Shown: piece after piece, positions 1 to 9,340 of the stretch
Position numbering within the stretch: the stretch's first letter is position 1
Layout: every line of letters starts with the position of its first letter
Source: Aquimarina sp. Aq107
GTDB lineage: Bacteria > Bacteroidota > Bacteroidia > Flavobacteriales > Flavobacteriaceae
Length of the DNA stretch: 64,000 nt
Direction: 5' to 3'
Assembly: GCF_943733665.1 (NCBI RefSeq)
Contig: NZ_OX030782.1
Coordinates: 3,954,501-4,018,500 of the forward strand
Translations under genes and position numbers: made by a program
Notes under the pieces: generated by a model
Told to the model about the DNA's origin: nothing
Databases searched by the model: none
Seen by the model: the letters and a program-made list of their open reading frames with translations, nothing else

Positions 1-695
1 CTAGACAACTGTAATTCTAATTGTTCTATATGATTATTATAAATATGAGCATCTCCAAATGTATGTACAAACTCTCCTGCTTCATAACCACAAACCTGAG
101 CCATCATCATTGTAAACAAAGCGTAGGAAGCTATGTTAAATGGTACTCCTAAGAAAATATCCGCACTTCTCTGATACAGCTGACAAGATAATTTCCCATT
201 AGCAACATAAAATTGGAAAAATGCATGACAAGGAGGCAATGCAGCCTTTCCATTTGCTACATTTTCAGAAAAAGATTTCGATGTATCCGGTAAAACACTA
301 GGGTTCCAAGCAGATACTAACATCCGTCTACTATCTGGATTATTTTTTAAAGCTTCAACGATCTCCTTAATCTGATCAATTTCATCTCCATTCCAATTAC
401 GCCATTGATGTCCATAAACTGGTCCTAAATCTCCATTTTCATCTGCCCACTCGTTCCAAATACGAACTCCATTTTCCTGTAAATACTTAACATTTGTATC
501 TCCATTTAAAAACCATAATAACTCATATATAATAGACTTTAAATGAAGTTTCTTAGTAGTCACCATTGGGAAACCTTCGCTCAAATCAAAACGCATTTGA
601 TATCCAAAAACACTTTTCGTTCCCGTTCCCGTTCTGTCTTCCTTTTCATTTCCATTTTCTAGCACATGACGTACCAGATCCAAATATTGCTTCAT
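1..695 (-). CDS. thyA: thymidylate synthase, 3' end cut by window edge
   Basis: Makes dTMP from dUMP using methylenetetrahydrofolate, in the cytoplasm. I translated the minus strand from the ATG at 695-693: it begins [15 protein letters not shown] and runs in frame to base 1 without a stop, about 231 residues of a family of roughly 264-280. The RTGTGT dUMP-binding loop is at about residues 21-26, the catalytic Cys is in [10 protein letters not shown] at about residue 156, [13 protein letters not shown] follows, and [12 protein letters not shown] is near the window edge. It is last in a minus-strand run behind the nucleoside transporter, a sensible pairing in nucleotide metabolism. The 159-bp gap to the transporter may hold its own promoter. 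Confidence 0.97.
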   Translation of the reverse strand, partial: MKQYLDLVRHVLENGNEKEDRTGTGTKSVFGYQMRFDLSEGFPMVTTKKLHLKSIIYELLWFLNGDTNVKYLQENGVRIWNEWADENGDLGPVYGHQWRNWNGDEIDQIKEIVEALKNNPDSRRMLVSAWNPSVLPDTSKSFSENVANGKAALPPCHAFFQFYVANGKLSCQLYQRSADIFLGVPFNIASYALFTMMMAQVCGYEAGEFVHTFGDAHIYNNHIEQLELQLS

Positions 696-854
696 ACTCC
701 CTTTCTAACTTTCTTTTTGAGTTTGTTAAAATTATACTAATTCCTGTCAAATATACAAAAAATAGGTTTTGAGATATCGTTTAATGTGTAGATTATGAAA
801 TACTTGTAAAATCTAATCAACAATTACATTTTTAACAAAAAAATCTATCTTATT

Positions 855-2558
855 TTATCCGATAATCATTCCGGCGATAGTGGCTGATAAAAGTGAAGCG
901 ATCGTACCACCTATTAAAGCTTTCATTCCAAATTCTGATAATGTTTTTCGTTGTCCAGGTGCAAGAGAACCAATCCCACCTATCTGTATCCCAATTGATG
1001 CAAAATTTGCAAAACCACATAACATATATGTAGCCATGATTACTGATTTATTATAAGTTAAATGTGTTACGTTTGCTACATTTTTTAAATCTGCTAATTG
1101 GATATATCCAACAAACTCACTAGCAGCTAATTTAATACCGAGAAGTTGCCCCATTAAAGCGATGTCTTCTTTCGCAACTCCGATTAGCCACATTAATGGC
1201 GCAAAAATATAGCCCAAAATAAGTTCAAGAGATAAACTTTGGTAAGCTGTGTTTGAGGCTATCCAGGTATTTATAGATGTTACATCTCCAACCCAACCTA
1301 ACATACCATTAAGCATTGCAATAAAAGCCACAAATACTAATAACATAGCTCCAACATTTACCGCCAATTTCAAACCTTCAGTTGTTCCGTTTGCAATAGC
1401 ATCTAAAATATTAGATCCTATTTTTTCCGAAGAAACATATACATCGGTATTAATTTCTTCTGTTTGTGGAAATAATATCTTAGAAATAATAATCGCTCCT
1501 GGTGCAGCCATTACCGATGCAGCCAACAGGTGTTTTGCAAATTGCAATCTCAAAATCGGATCGTCTCCTCCCAAAAACCCTATATATGCTGCTAATACAG
1601 CACCTGCAACAGTTGCCATACCACCAATCATAACCAATAGCATTTCGGACTTATTCATTTTTTCTAAGTATGCTTTAATCAATAAAGGCGCCTCTGTTTG
1701 ACCTAAAAAGATGTTACCTGCAACACTTAAACTTTCTGCTCCAGATATTTTTAACGCTTTAGTTAATAACCAAGCCAGACCCTTTACTACCTTTTGAATA
1801 ACACCTAAATAAAATAGTAATGAAGTTAAAGCCGAAAAGAATATTATAGTAGGCAATACTTGAAAAGCAAATATAAAACCAAAAGTATCCATATCTACCA
1901 CCAAACCTTCAAACAGAAATTTACTTCCTGCTCTAGTAAAGTCTAATACACTTACAAACAGACTTCCTACCCATTCAAAAATCGTTTGAACAAATGGAAC
2001 TCTTAAAACCCCAATAGCAATTATTAATTGAAACCCTACACCTAGGCCAACTGTTTTCCAATTAATTGCTTTTCTATTACTACTAAATAGAAATGCAATA
2101 GCTAGTAAGACAATCATTCCTAAAACTCCTCTCCAGAAACTCGAAAAAGAAAAACCTTGATTAGGAATTAGTTCACTATTTTTTGGTACAGGAGCAACTT
2201 CAACTATTTTCTTATTAGAAATAAAAGAATATGTTATATCTTTTTTAGATAAAACTAAGGTGGAATCCGTAGTACTTTGGATTTTATATTTTATGATAGA
2301 ATCTTCTGCGTTATCAGGAAAAAATAATAACACATTATTTTGAGCGAAGTAATCACCTTTAAGATTTTCTAATTGATTATTTAACTTATAAGAAAACAAA
2401 CCTTCTTCTAAATTTAAATAATCGTTGTCTCCAGGTTTAAATACATTATCAGAGGTTCCTTCAACATTTTCAAGGATCCATTTTTTTTCTATAGACTGTG
2501 CTGATAAAATGGTAATAGCAAATAATGATAGTAGGAGAAATAGTAGTCCTTTTTTCAT
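855..2558 (-). CDS. CNT-family nucleoside transporter with N-terminal extracytoplasmic domain
   Basis: Concentrative nucleoside transporter (NupC/CNT type), importing nucleosides with Na+ or H+. I start it at the internal ATG at 2558, giving MKKGLLFLLLSLFAITILSAQ, a clean signal peptide; a longer frame to 2636 would run into the preceding gene. After the signal there are about 110 residues of soluble, lipocalin-like sequence (KWILENVEG, then repeated strands), then a first helix (FWRGVLGMIVLLAIAFLF) and the CNT core with GQTEAPLLIKAYLEKM and MATVAGAVLAAYIGFLG. The extra N-terminal domain is not part of the canonical CNT fold; I believe it is usual in Bacteroidota homologues. The neighbour thyA and the upstream nuclease fit a nucleotide-salvage setting. 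Confidence 0.9.
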   Translation of the reverse strand: MKKGLLFLLLSLFAITILSAQSIEKKWILENVEGTSDNVFKPGDNDYLNLEEGLFSYKLNNQLENLKGDYFAQNNVLLFFPDNAEDSIIKYKIQSTTDSTLVLSKKDITYSFISNKKIVEVAPVPKNSELIPNQGFSFSSFWRGVLGMIVLLAIAFLFSSNRKAINWKTVGLGVGFQLIIAIGVLRVPFVQTIFEWVGSLFVSVLDFTRAGSKFLFEGLVVDMDTFGFIFAFQVLPTIIFFSALTSLLFYLGVIQKVVKGLAWLLTKALKISGAESLSVAGNIFLGQTEAPLLIKAYLEKMNKSEMLLVMIGGMATVAGAVLAAYIGFLGGDDPILRLQFAKHLLAASVMAAPGAIIISKILFPQTEEINTDVYVSSEKIGSNILDAIANGTTEGLKLAVNVGAMLLVFVAFIAMLNGMLGWVGDVTSINTWIASNTAYQSLSLELILGYIFAPLMWLIGVAKEDIALMGQLLGIKLAASEFVGYIQLADLKNVANVTHLTYNKSVIMATYMLCGFANFASIGIQIGGIGSLAPGQRKTLSEFGMKALIGGTIASLLSATIAGMIIG

Positions 2559-2613
2559 ATAAGTAGAAAGTAATATTATATTATTTCGGAATATGTGATA
2601 AATGTCATCAAAA

Positions 2614-3231
2614 CTAACCTCGTTTTGAAATTTCATCTCTTATTCTAGCTGCTAATTCATAATCCTCATTGCCAACAGCTTGATCCAACATGCGATTCAA
2701 TTCGTCTAGAGATAAATCTTGATAACTGGTTTCTTTACCAACCATTTCTACATCATCTGAGACTAATTCATCAACCAATAAACTTTCAGTATCATCTTCG
2801 CCATCCTTTTTAGGATTTACTTTAAGATAAATACCTGCTTGATCTAAGATATTTTTATAAGTAAAAATCGGTGCTTGAAAACGTAACGCAAGTGCGATAG
2901 CATCACTTGTTCTAGCATCAATAATTTCTTCAATCTTATCGCGTTCGCAAATAATACTTGAATAAAAAACTCCATCCACTAACTTGTGAATGATTACTTG
3001 TTTAACGACTACATCAAATCGATCAGCGAAGTTTTTAAATAGATCGTGAGTTAAGGGACGAGGAGGTTTAATCTCCTTTTCTAATGCAATCGCTATTGAT
3101 TGCGCCTCGAACGCTCCAATAACAATTGGTAATTTTCTTTCTCCATCTACCTCGCTTAAAATCAATGCATAGGCGCCATTTTGGGTTTGACTGTAAGATA
3201 TTCCTTTTATGTTCAGACGAACTAAACTCAT
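2614..3231 (-). CDS. bifunctional nuclease (DUF151/BFN) with C-terminal UVR motif
   Basis: The BFN domain (DUF151, about residues 1-140) is seen in VRLNIKGISYSQTQNGAYALIL, LPIVIGAFEAQSIAIALE, RPLTHDLF and DARTSDAIALALRF; the family is described as a nuclease acting on RNA and DNA. The C-terminal 35 residues (LDELNRMLDQAVGNEDYELA) match the UvrB/UvrC-type UVR motif. I use the ATG at 3231 (MSLVRLN); the upstream extension to 3306 would pass through the etfA terminator hairpin. About 205 residues, a normal length for this two-part protein in Bacteroidota. It is 55 bp upstream of the transporter and probably co-transcribed with it. Confidence 0.88.
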   Translation of the reverse strand: MSLVRLNIKGISYSQTQNGAYALILSEVDGERKLPIVIGAFEAQSIAIALEKEIKPPRPLTHDLFKNFADRFDVVVKQVIIHKLVDGVFYSSIICERDKIEEIIDARTSDAIALALRFQAPIFTYKNILDQAGIYLKVNPKKDGEDDTESLLVDELVSDDVEMVGKETSYQDLSLDELNRMLDQAVGNEDYELAARIRDEISKRG

Positions 3232-3244
3232 AGTAATTTTCAAT

Positions 3245-3293
3245 AAAAAAAGGCTGTTTGAACAAATGGACTTTTTCCTGAGTTCAAACAGCC
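3245..3293 (-). terminator. intrinsic terminator of etfBA
   Basis: Perfect 12-bp inverted repeat GGCTGTTTGAAC (3252-3263) and GTTCAAACAGCC (3282-3293) with an 18-base loop. On the minus strand it is followed by a run of seven T. It separates etfA from the nuclease gene. Confidence 0.85.
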
Positions 3294-3318
3294 CTTGATT
3301 GGGCACAATTTATGAAAA

Positions 3319-4287
3319 TTATGCGTTATTCGCCTTAAATTCCTTTAATTTTTCAATTAACTGAGGTACTACCTCAAAGGCATCACCAACAATACCATAA
3401 TCTGCAGCCTTAAAGAAAGGTGCTTCTGGATCATTATTGATTACTACTTTTACTTTACTAGAATTAATTCCTGCAAGATGTTGAATTGCTCCAGAGATCC
3501 CAACCGCAATATACAGATTGGTTGCAACCGGTTTTCCTGTTTGTCCTACGTGTTCTCCGTGAGGCCTCCAACCCATATCACTTACAGGTTTAGAACAAGC
3601 AGTAGCAGCTCCAAGAACATCAGCTAACTCCTCTATCATTCCCCAATTTTCAGGCCCTTTAAGCCCTCTACCTCCAGAAACCACAACTTCCGCATCCGCG
3701 ATAGACACTTTATCCGTTGCCTTATCTACTGATGTTACATTAACACCAAAATCGGCATCTGATAATGATGGATCAAAACCTTCTGCTGTCGCAGCACCTT
3801 GAGTTTCTTTTAATCCAAATGCATTATTAGATAATCCTACTATTTTTACATCTGTAGAAATCTCTGTAATATTAAACGCTTTATTCGTAAAAGCTGTTCT
3901 TTTTACAGTAAAAGGAGCTACACTTTCAGGTAATGCAACAACATTAGAAGCATATCCCGCATTAAGATTAACAGCCAACATAGAAGCTAAAAACTTACTA
4001 TCTGCACTAGAACTAACCACTACAACTTTTGCTCCTTCTTTTTCCGCAGCTTGCTTCAATGAATCTGCATATGCTTTTGCATTAAACGTAGCAAGCTTAT
4101 CGTTTTTAATTTCTAAAACTTTATCTACTCCATATGTTCCAAGATCACTACTATTCTCTACGTTAACACTAACTGCGGTAACAGTAGTACCTAGCATATT
4201 TGCTATTTCTTTTGCATAAGATGCAACCTCAAAAGCAGCTTTCTTAAATTTGCCTCCTTCACTTTCTGTGTATACTAAAACTGACAT
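3319..4287 (-). CDS. etfA: electron transfer flavoprotein alpha subunit
   Basis: Alpha subunit of ETF, which carries FAD and passes electrons from acyl-CoA and other flavin dehydrogenases to the quinone pool. 322 residues, the usual length. The N-terminal domain begins MSVLVYTESEGGKFKKAAFE; the C-terminal FAD-binding domain shows VVSGGRGLKGPENW, GAATACSKPVSDMGW, HVGQTGKPVATNLYIAVGISGAIQH and VINNDPEAPFFKAADYGIVGD. It lies 64 bp behind etfB on the same strand, so the two form an operon closed by the hairpin at 3252-3293. Confidence 0.97.
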   Translation of the reverse strand: MSVLVYTESEGGKFKKAAFEVASYAKEIANMLGTTVTAVSVNVENSSDLGTYGVDKVLEIKNDKLATFNAKAYADSLKQAAEKEGAKVVVVSSSADSKFLASMLAVNLNAGYASNVVALPESVAPFTVKRTAFTNKAFNITEISTDVKIVGLSNNAFGLKETQGAATAEGFDPSLSDADFGVNVTSVDKATDKVSIADAEVVVSGGRGLKGPENWGMIEELADVLGAATACSKPVSDMGWRPHGEHVGQTGKPVATNLYIAVGISGAIQHLAGINSSKVKVVINNDPEAPFFKAADYGIVGDAFEVVPQLIEKLKEFKANNA

Positions 4288-4351
4288 ATATACTGTTTTT
4301 TTATATTGAGTCTATTATCATTATTATAATAATAGACATTCTTTAAAATTA

Positions 4352-5098
4352 TTATATTGCTTTAGCTTCGTTATGTAATAACTCAACTAATTGACCTACA
4401 TTATCAGGAGAAACCAAAGTTACATCTCCTTTTGGAGCTGGTTTTTCGAACTTAACAGCTTTTGTCTCTTGTGTAGCCTCTACAGCTTCTATAACGGTAA
4501 GCGGTTTTTTACGAGCCATCATAATTCCTCTCATATTAGGAATTCGAAGATCACTTTCTTCTACCAACCCTTTTTGACCACCTACTACAAGTGGTAATGT
4601 AGTTGTCGAAGTTTCTTTTCCTCCATCAATCTCACGAACTGCAGTAGCAGTATCTCCCTCTATCTCTAATCCAATACAAGTATTTACAAAATTAGCTCCT
4701 GTTAGTGCAGCTAACATACCTGGCACCATACCGCCATTATAATCGATAGACTCTCTTCCTGCAATTACAAGATCATATCCCCCATCTTGCACAACTTTAG
4801 CCAGTTGTTTTGCCACATAAAAACCATCCGTAGCTTCTGTATTAACTCTAATTGCATTATCTGCTCCAATAGCTAAAGCTTTTCTTAAAGTAGGTTCAGT
4901 TTCTGCTCCTCCAACATTTACAACATCAACAGATGCACCTTGTTTTTCTTTAAACCACATAGCGCGCGTTAATCCAAACTCATCATTAGGATTAATTACA
5001 AACTGTACTCCATTTGTGTCAAACTTTGTATCTCCTTCGGTAAAATTAATTTTAGAAGTAGTGTCCGGCACATGGCTAATACAAACTAATATCTTCAT
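4352..5098 (-). CDS. etfB: electron transfer flavoprotein beta subunit
   Basis: Beta subunit of ETF, binding AMP and pairing with EtfA. 248 residues, normal for the family. Seen: MKILVCISHVPDTTSKI at the start, NPNDEFGLTRA, AIGADNAIRV, DLVIAGRESIDYNGGMVPGM and LPLVVGGQKGLVEESDLRIP. First gene of the minus-strand operon and divergent from pdhB; the intergenic region carries a 26-bp palindrome that could control both genes. Confidence 0.97.
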   Translation of the reverse strand: MKILVCISHVPDTTSKINFTEGDTKFDTNGVQFVINPNDEFGLTRAMWFKEKQGASVDVVNVGGAETEPTLRKALAIGADNAIRVNTEATDGFYVAKQLAKVVQDGGYDLVIAGRESIDYNGGMVPGMLAALTGANFVNTCIGLEIEGDTATAVREIDGGKETSTTTLPLVVGGQKGLVEESDLRIPNMRGIMMARKKPLTVIEAVEATQETKAVKFEKPAPKGDVTLVSPDNVGQLVELLHNEAKAI

Positions 5099-5157
5099 TT
5101 TATATAGGTATTTTTTGAGAATTTAATAATAAAAGCGAAGGTACAAATAAAATGTCG

Positions 5158-5183
5158 AATTTACTATGCATGCATAGTAAATT
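5158..5183. promoter_or_regulatory. 26-bp perfect palindrome between etfB and pdhB
   Basis: The half-site AATTTACTATGCA (5158-5170) is followed directly by its exact reverse complement (5171-5183). It lies 60 bp from the etfB start and 80 bp from the pdhB start, the only intergenic space between the two divergent genes, so it is a good operator candidate for a dimeric repressor. I do not know the regulator. Confidence 0.6.
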
Positions 5184-5220
5184 TTTCAATTTTCAATGAT
5201 TAGTAAAAGGTATTAATTGC

Positions 5221-5228
5221 TACTTTTG
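5221..5228 (+). promoter_or_regulatory. candidate -7 promoter element for pdhB
   Basis: TACTTTTG fits the Bacteroidota sigma-A consensus TAnnTTTG, 35 bp before the pdhB ATG. No clear TTG -33 element is visible. Confidence 0.45.
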
Positions 5229-5262
5229 CCTTTCGTGTAGCACAAAAATAATTATTTTAGAA

Positions 5263-6240
5263 ATGAAAACGATACAATTCAGAGAAGCAATTTGCGAAGC
5301 AATGAGCGAAGAAATGCGCCGAGATGAATCTATTTATCTTATGGGTGAAGAAGTAGCTGAGTACAATGGAGCTTATAAAGCTAGTAAAGGTATGCTTGAT
5401 GAGTTTGGCCCAGATAGAGTTATTGACACTCCAATATCTGAGCTAGGTTTTTCTGGTATAGGGGTTGGTAGTGCTATGAATGGTAATCGTCCGATCATAG
5501 AATTTATGACTTTCAACTTTTCATTAGTTGGAATTGACCAAATCATTAATAACGCTGCAAAAATGCGTCAAATGAGTGGTGGACAATTTAATATTCCTAT
5601 CGTATTTAGAGGACCTACTGCATCTGCTGGACAACTAGGTGCTACACACTCTCAGGCTTTTGAAAACTGGTTTGCAAATACTCCAGGACTAAAAGTAGTA
5701 ATCCCTTCTAACCCTAAAGACGCTAAAGGTTTATTAAAATCTGCTATCCGTGATAATGACCCAGTTATTTTCATGGAAAGTGAGCAAATGTATGGAGATA
5801 AAGGTGAAGTACCCGAAGGAGAATACACAATCCCACTTGGTGTTGCAGAAACTATTAGAGAAGGTGCTGATGTAACCATCGTGTCTTTTGGTAAAATTAT
5901 CAAAGAAGCCGTAAAAGCTGCAGATGAACTTGCAAAAGAAAACATCGCCTGCGAAATTATAGATCTTAGAACTGTACGCCCTCTAGACTTGGATGCTATT
6001 TTTACTTCAGTAAAAAAGACAAATCGACTTGTTATTCTAGAAGAAGCTTGGCCATTAGCAAATATTGCATCTGAAATAACGTATCAGGTTCAATCTAATA
6101 TTTTTGACTATTTAGATGCTCCTGTCATAAAAATAAATACAGCTGATACTCCAACACCTTATTCACCGGTTTTATTTGAAGAATGGTTACCAAACAGTAA
6201 AGATGTTGTTAAAGCTGTCAAAAAAGTAATGTATAAATAA
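5263..6240 (+). CDS. pdhB: pyruvate dehydrogenase E1 component, beta subunit
   Basis: Beta subunit of the thiamine-diphosphate-dependent E1 of the pyruvate dehydrogenase complex (pyruvate to acetyl-CoA). 325 residues, typical. It begins MKTIQFREAICEAMSEEM. Seen: YLMGEEVAEYNGAYKASKGM (with the conserved Glu that contacts ThDP), DTPISELGFSGIGVGSAM, FNIPIVFRGPTASAGQLGATHSQ, VIPSNPKDAKGLLKSAIRD, and the transketolase C-terminal domain with EIIDLRTVRPLDLDAI and VILEEAW. The alpha subunit is not adjacent. It ends at a long terminator hairpin. Confidence 0.96.
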   Translation: MKTIQFREAICEAMSEEMRRDESIYLMGEEVAEYNGAYKASKGMLDEFGPDRVIDTPISELGFSGIGVGSAMNGNRPIIEFMTFNFSLVGIDQIINNAAKMRQMSGGQFNIPIVFRGPTASAGQLGATHSQAFENWFANTPGLKVVIPSNPKDAKGLLKSAIRDNDPVIFMESEQMYGDKGEVPEGEYTIPLGVAETIREGADVTIVSFGKIIKEAVKAADELAKENIACEIIDLRTVRPLDLDAIFTSVKKTNRLVILEEAWPLANIASEITYQVQSNIFDYLDAPVIKINTADTPTPYSPVLFEEWLPNSKDVVKAVKKVMYK

Positions 6241-6383
6241 AAGGAACCCTTTTTCTTTGCATCTGATAGATTTTTAAATTTTGATTTGCTGCATCATAAA
6301 AGTTGGCTCGGAATTTGATGAAATATCACAAGTTTACAAACGTCAATTTTTAGGGCACTTTGAAATTTTGAGTTTATATATTT

Positions 6384-6436
6384 AAAAATGTTTTGTGTTA
6401 AGCTTTTGATTATAGAGCTTAACACAAAACATTTTT
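6384..6436 (+). terminator. long perfect inverted repeat, probable pdhB terminator
   Basis: Perfect 21-bp arms (6384-6404 and 6416-6436) around an 11-base loop; the right arm ends in TTTTT. It lies 144 bp beyond the pdhB stop. The remaining sequence to 6631 shows only AT-rich DNA and must hold the promoter of the next gene; I see no clear TAnnTTTG. Confidence 0.65.
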
Positions 6437-6631
6437 GGATTTGTAAAATATAAGAGGTAGGGTTTTTATATATTGATGTGTTTTAGATAGAGCAACATTA
6501 AATTGATCAAACAGAATTAGGTTATTACATTGCTAATTAACTTAGATAAAAGAGGACTTAATTGATCCTTTTTGATTTTATAAGATCAAATTATTTCAAT
6601 GATGCTAATCGTAATTATTTAAAAATATTAG

Positions 6632-9130
6632 ATGAGATATTGGGTTTTAGGGTTTTTATTTTTTGCATTTAGCAACTCCTTCGTTTTCGCACAAACTAAA
6701 GTAAGTGGTTATGTTTATGATAGCAATAAACAATCTGTTCCATTTGCAAATATTGTTTTCGTTAATTCAACTATTGGAACTATCACAGATGAAAATGGTA
6801 AGTTCTATATGGAATCTGATCAAAATCACAGTAATATTAAAGTCTCTTTTATCGGTTTTGAAACAAAAACAATAAAACTTTCCAAACGTACTACTTACAA
6901 TATGGAAGTTGTATTAGAAGAGGAAGCGGCTTCATTAGATGAAGTTGTTATTTATAAAGGAAAAACCTCTAAAAAAAACAACCCCGCGATAGATATACTT
7001 CGTAAAATTTGGGATAACAGAAGAGAGAATGGTGTTAAAAAGTTTAAGCAGTATAATTATGATAAATACGAAAAACTTGAATTCGATTTAAATACCATAG
7101 ATAGCGCCTTAGTTAATAGTAGAATTTTTAATGGAATGGAGTTTATTTTCGAAGATATTGATACTTCGAGAATTACCGGTAAAACCTATCTCCCAATCTT
7201 TCTTAACGAAGCAATTTCTAAAGTTTACGGTGACAATGAACTCAATGAACTTAAAGAGGTTTTAAAAGGTAATAAAAATGCAGGTTTTAGTGATAATCAA
7301 ACGCTTATAGCATTTGTAAAAGATTTATATTCTGATTATGATATCTATGACAATTACCTAAAGTTTTTTGACAAAAGTTTTACTAGTCCTCTTTCTAGAA
7401 CTGGAATCAATGTATATAATTATGTCTTATCAGATAGCGCTTATATAGGGAATAAATGGTGTTATAATATTATCTACTACCCTAGAAGAAAAAACGAACT
7501 TACTTTTAAGGGAGATTTTTGGGTAAATGACACTACTTGGGCAATCAAAGAAATTAACCTAGAAGTTACAAAAAGTGCTAACATCAACTGGGTAAAAGAC
7601 CTATACATCGAACAAGAATTTGACGTTCTCAACGATTCTATTTTCCTTATTACCAAAGATTATTTTCAATCAGATTTTGCCTTTAACAAAAAGGAGAAAT
7701 CTCGAGGAATGTATGGTAAAAGAACTACACTTTATGACAACTACAAATTTGATCAAAAGAAAGATAAAAAATTCTACCAGAGCCAAGTAGATCCATATAA
7801 TCAGGATATCTACAATAGAGATGATTCTTTTTGGTCTAACGCGAGAATGGAAGATCTTAATAAGGATGAACAAAAGGTATACAAGCTACTAGACACACTT
7901 AGAACAGTAAAAGCCTTTAAAAGACTTTATAATGTAGGTACCATATTAGCTACAGGTTATGTAGAATTTAATGGATGGGATTTTGGTCCTTTATTCTCTA
8001 CCGTAGGGTATAACACAATTGAAGGGTTTAGATTAAGAGCTGGAGGTCGTACATATTTTACTGCAAATGATCGATGGAGGATAGAAGGATATGGAGCTTA
8101 CGGTTTTAGAGATAATAAATTTAAATATGGAATTTCAGGAAAATATCTAGTAGATAGAAAGTCTAGATTAATAGTTTCAGCTGGAAATCGAAGAGATGTA
8201 GAACAATTAGGAGCTAGCCTAACTAACACAAACGATGTAGAAGGACGAAGTTTAGCGTCTTCATCCATAGTTGCTACAGGTGATAATAGTAGATTAACCT
8301 CTATAAATCTATCAGCTTTTTCGATGCAAATAGAGCCTCGAAAGAATTTCACTATAGGAGTCACTGGATCATATAGAACTTTAAAACCAGCAGATGATGA
8401 TCTATTTAGTCTTGACTTTTTCGACCCTGAAACTGGCGAAATAAAATCTGAAATTAAGCAAGCAGAAATAGCTACTACGCTGGCCTATTATCCAGGACGT
8501 AAAACAACCGGATATGGTGTAGATAAAATAACGGTAAATGACGGCGACTATGCACAACTATTTCTTAACTATTCTTTAGGATTAGATCATATCTTAGAAA
8601 GTGATTTTGAGTATCAAAAACTTCAATTCTTCTATAGGCAACCATGGAACATTGGTGGCTTTGGTGTTCTTAGTAGCTCTTTAGAAGTAGGTAAAACTTT
8701 TGGAGAAGTACCATTAGGACTGCTAAGTGTAGTACCTGGTAATCAGACATACTTATCAATTCAAAATACATTTCCGTTATTAAATTTCTACGAATTTGTT
8801 ACAGATACTTATGCTGCTGTACATATTGAACATAATTTTAATGGTAGAATTTTTTCCAGAATACCATTATTGAGAAAATTAAATTTACGAGAACTTGTTG
8901 GTGTTCGAGGAGTTTGGGGTGAACTATCTGATGAAAACATTGCATTAGATGCCTCTGGTTTCTTACAGACCGTAGGTGCACCAGATGAAGAAATTTATTG
9001 GGAATATAGTTTAGGTGTTGGAAATATATTTAAAGTATTCAGAATTGATTTTCACTTTAGAGGAAATTACTTCGATAACCCTGATGCTCGTGATTTTGGA
9101 GTAACAGGATCTTTCGGGTTCTATTTCTAA
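6632..9130 (+). CDS. DUF5686 family outer-membrane protein with carboxypeptidase-regulatory-like domain
   Basis: 832 residues. A signal peptide (YWVLGFLFFAFSNSFVFAQ) is followed by a carboxypeptidase-D regulatory-like fold (about 22-110: VSGYVYDSNKQSVPFANIVF, GTITDENGKFYM, EEEAASLDEVVIYKG), the plug-adjacent type of domain of Bacteroidota outer-membrane proteins. The rest matches the DUF5686 architecture: NPAIDILRKIWDNRREN, GDFWVNDTTWAIKEINLEV, then about 350 residues of beta-barrel-like strands ending in GVTGSFGFYF with a terminal aromatic residue. Function is not established; an outer-membrane role is inferred. Stand-alone gene. Confidence 0.85.
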   Translation: MRYWVLGFLFFAFSNSFVFAQTKVSGYVYDSNKQSVPFANIVFVNSTIGTITDENGKFYMESDQNHSNIKVSFIGFETKTIKLSKRTTYNMEVVLEEEAASLDEVVIYKGKTSKKNNPAIDILRKIWDNRRENGVKKFKQYNYDKYEKLEFDLNTIDSALVNSRIFNGMEFIFEDIDTSRITGKTYLPIFLNEAISKVYGDNELNELKEVLKGNKNAGFSDNQTLIAFVKDLYSDYDIYDNYLKFFDKSFTSPLSRTGINVYNYVLSDSAYIGNKWCYNIIYYPRRKNELTFKGDFWVNDTTWAIKEINLEVTKSANINWVKDLYIEQEFDVLNDSIFLITKDYFQSDFAFNKKEKSRGMYGKRTTLYDNYKFDQKKDKKFYQSQVDPYNQDIYNRDDSFWSNARMEDLNKDEQKVYKLLDTLRTVKAFKRLYNVGTILATGYVEFNGWDFGPLFSTVGYNTIEGFRLRAGGRTYFTANDRWRIEGYGAYGFRDNKFKYGISGKYLVDRKSRLIVSAGNRRDVEQLGASLTNTNDVEGRSLASSSIVATGDNSRLTSINLSAFSMQIEPRKNFTIGVTGSYRTLKPADDDLFSLDFFDPETGEIKSEIKQAEIATTLAYYPGRKTTGYGVDKITVNDGDYAQLFLNYSLGLDHILESDFEYQKLQFFYRQPWNIGGFGVLSSSLEVGKTFGEVPLGLLSVVPGNQTYLSIQNTFPLLNFYEFVTDTYAAVHIEHNFNGRIFSRIPLLRKLNLRELVGVRGVWGELSDENIALDASGFLQTVGAPDEEIYWEYSLGVGNIFKVFRIDFHFRGNYFDNPDARDFGVTGSFGFYF

Positions 9131-9306
9131 AGAGATAAACTTTATATGATTTAACCTCTTTTATCAAGCTTTATATTTTTGCTCATTTATTTTATAAATC
9201 GTACTATCTGTTTTTACGAAAAGGTTTAAGGTTACCATAACATTAAAAATTAGCACAAAAATCTGTTATTTTTGGTTATAAATTTTAACCAAACCCCTGT
9301 AATACT

Positions 9307-9314
9307 TATATTTG
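9307..9314 (+). promoter_or_regulatory. candidate -7 promoter element for ppa
   Basis: TATATTTG fits TAnnTTTG and lies 26 bp before the ATG at 9341. It also argues that the upstream TTG at 9272 is not the start, because it would lie before the promoter. Confidence 0.45.
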
Positions 9315-9340
9315 CCGCCCATAAAAATGAGAATAATAAT

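Noticed and set aside
1249..1701. 150-aa ORF on the plus strand
   Set aside because: Antisense to the nucleoside transporter and without a family pattern.
9272..9340. Upstream TTG start for the soluble pyrophosphatase
   Set aside because: It precedes the TATATTTG promoter element and adds 23 residues foreign to the family.
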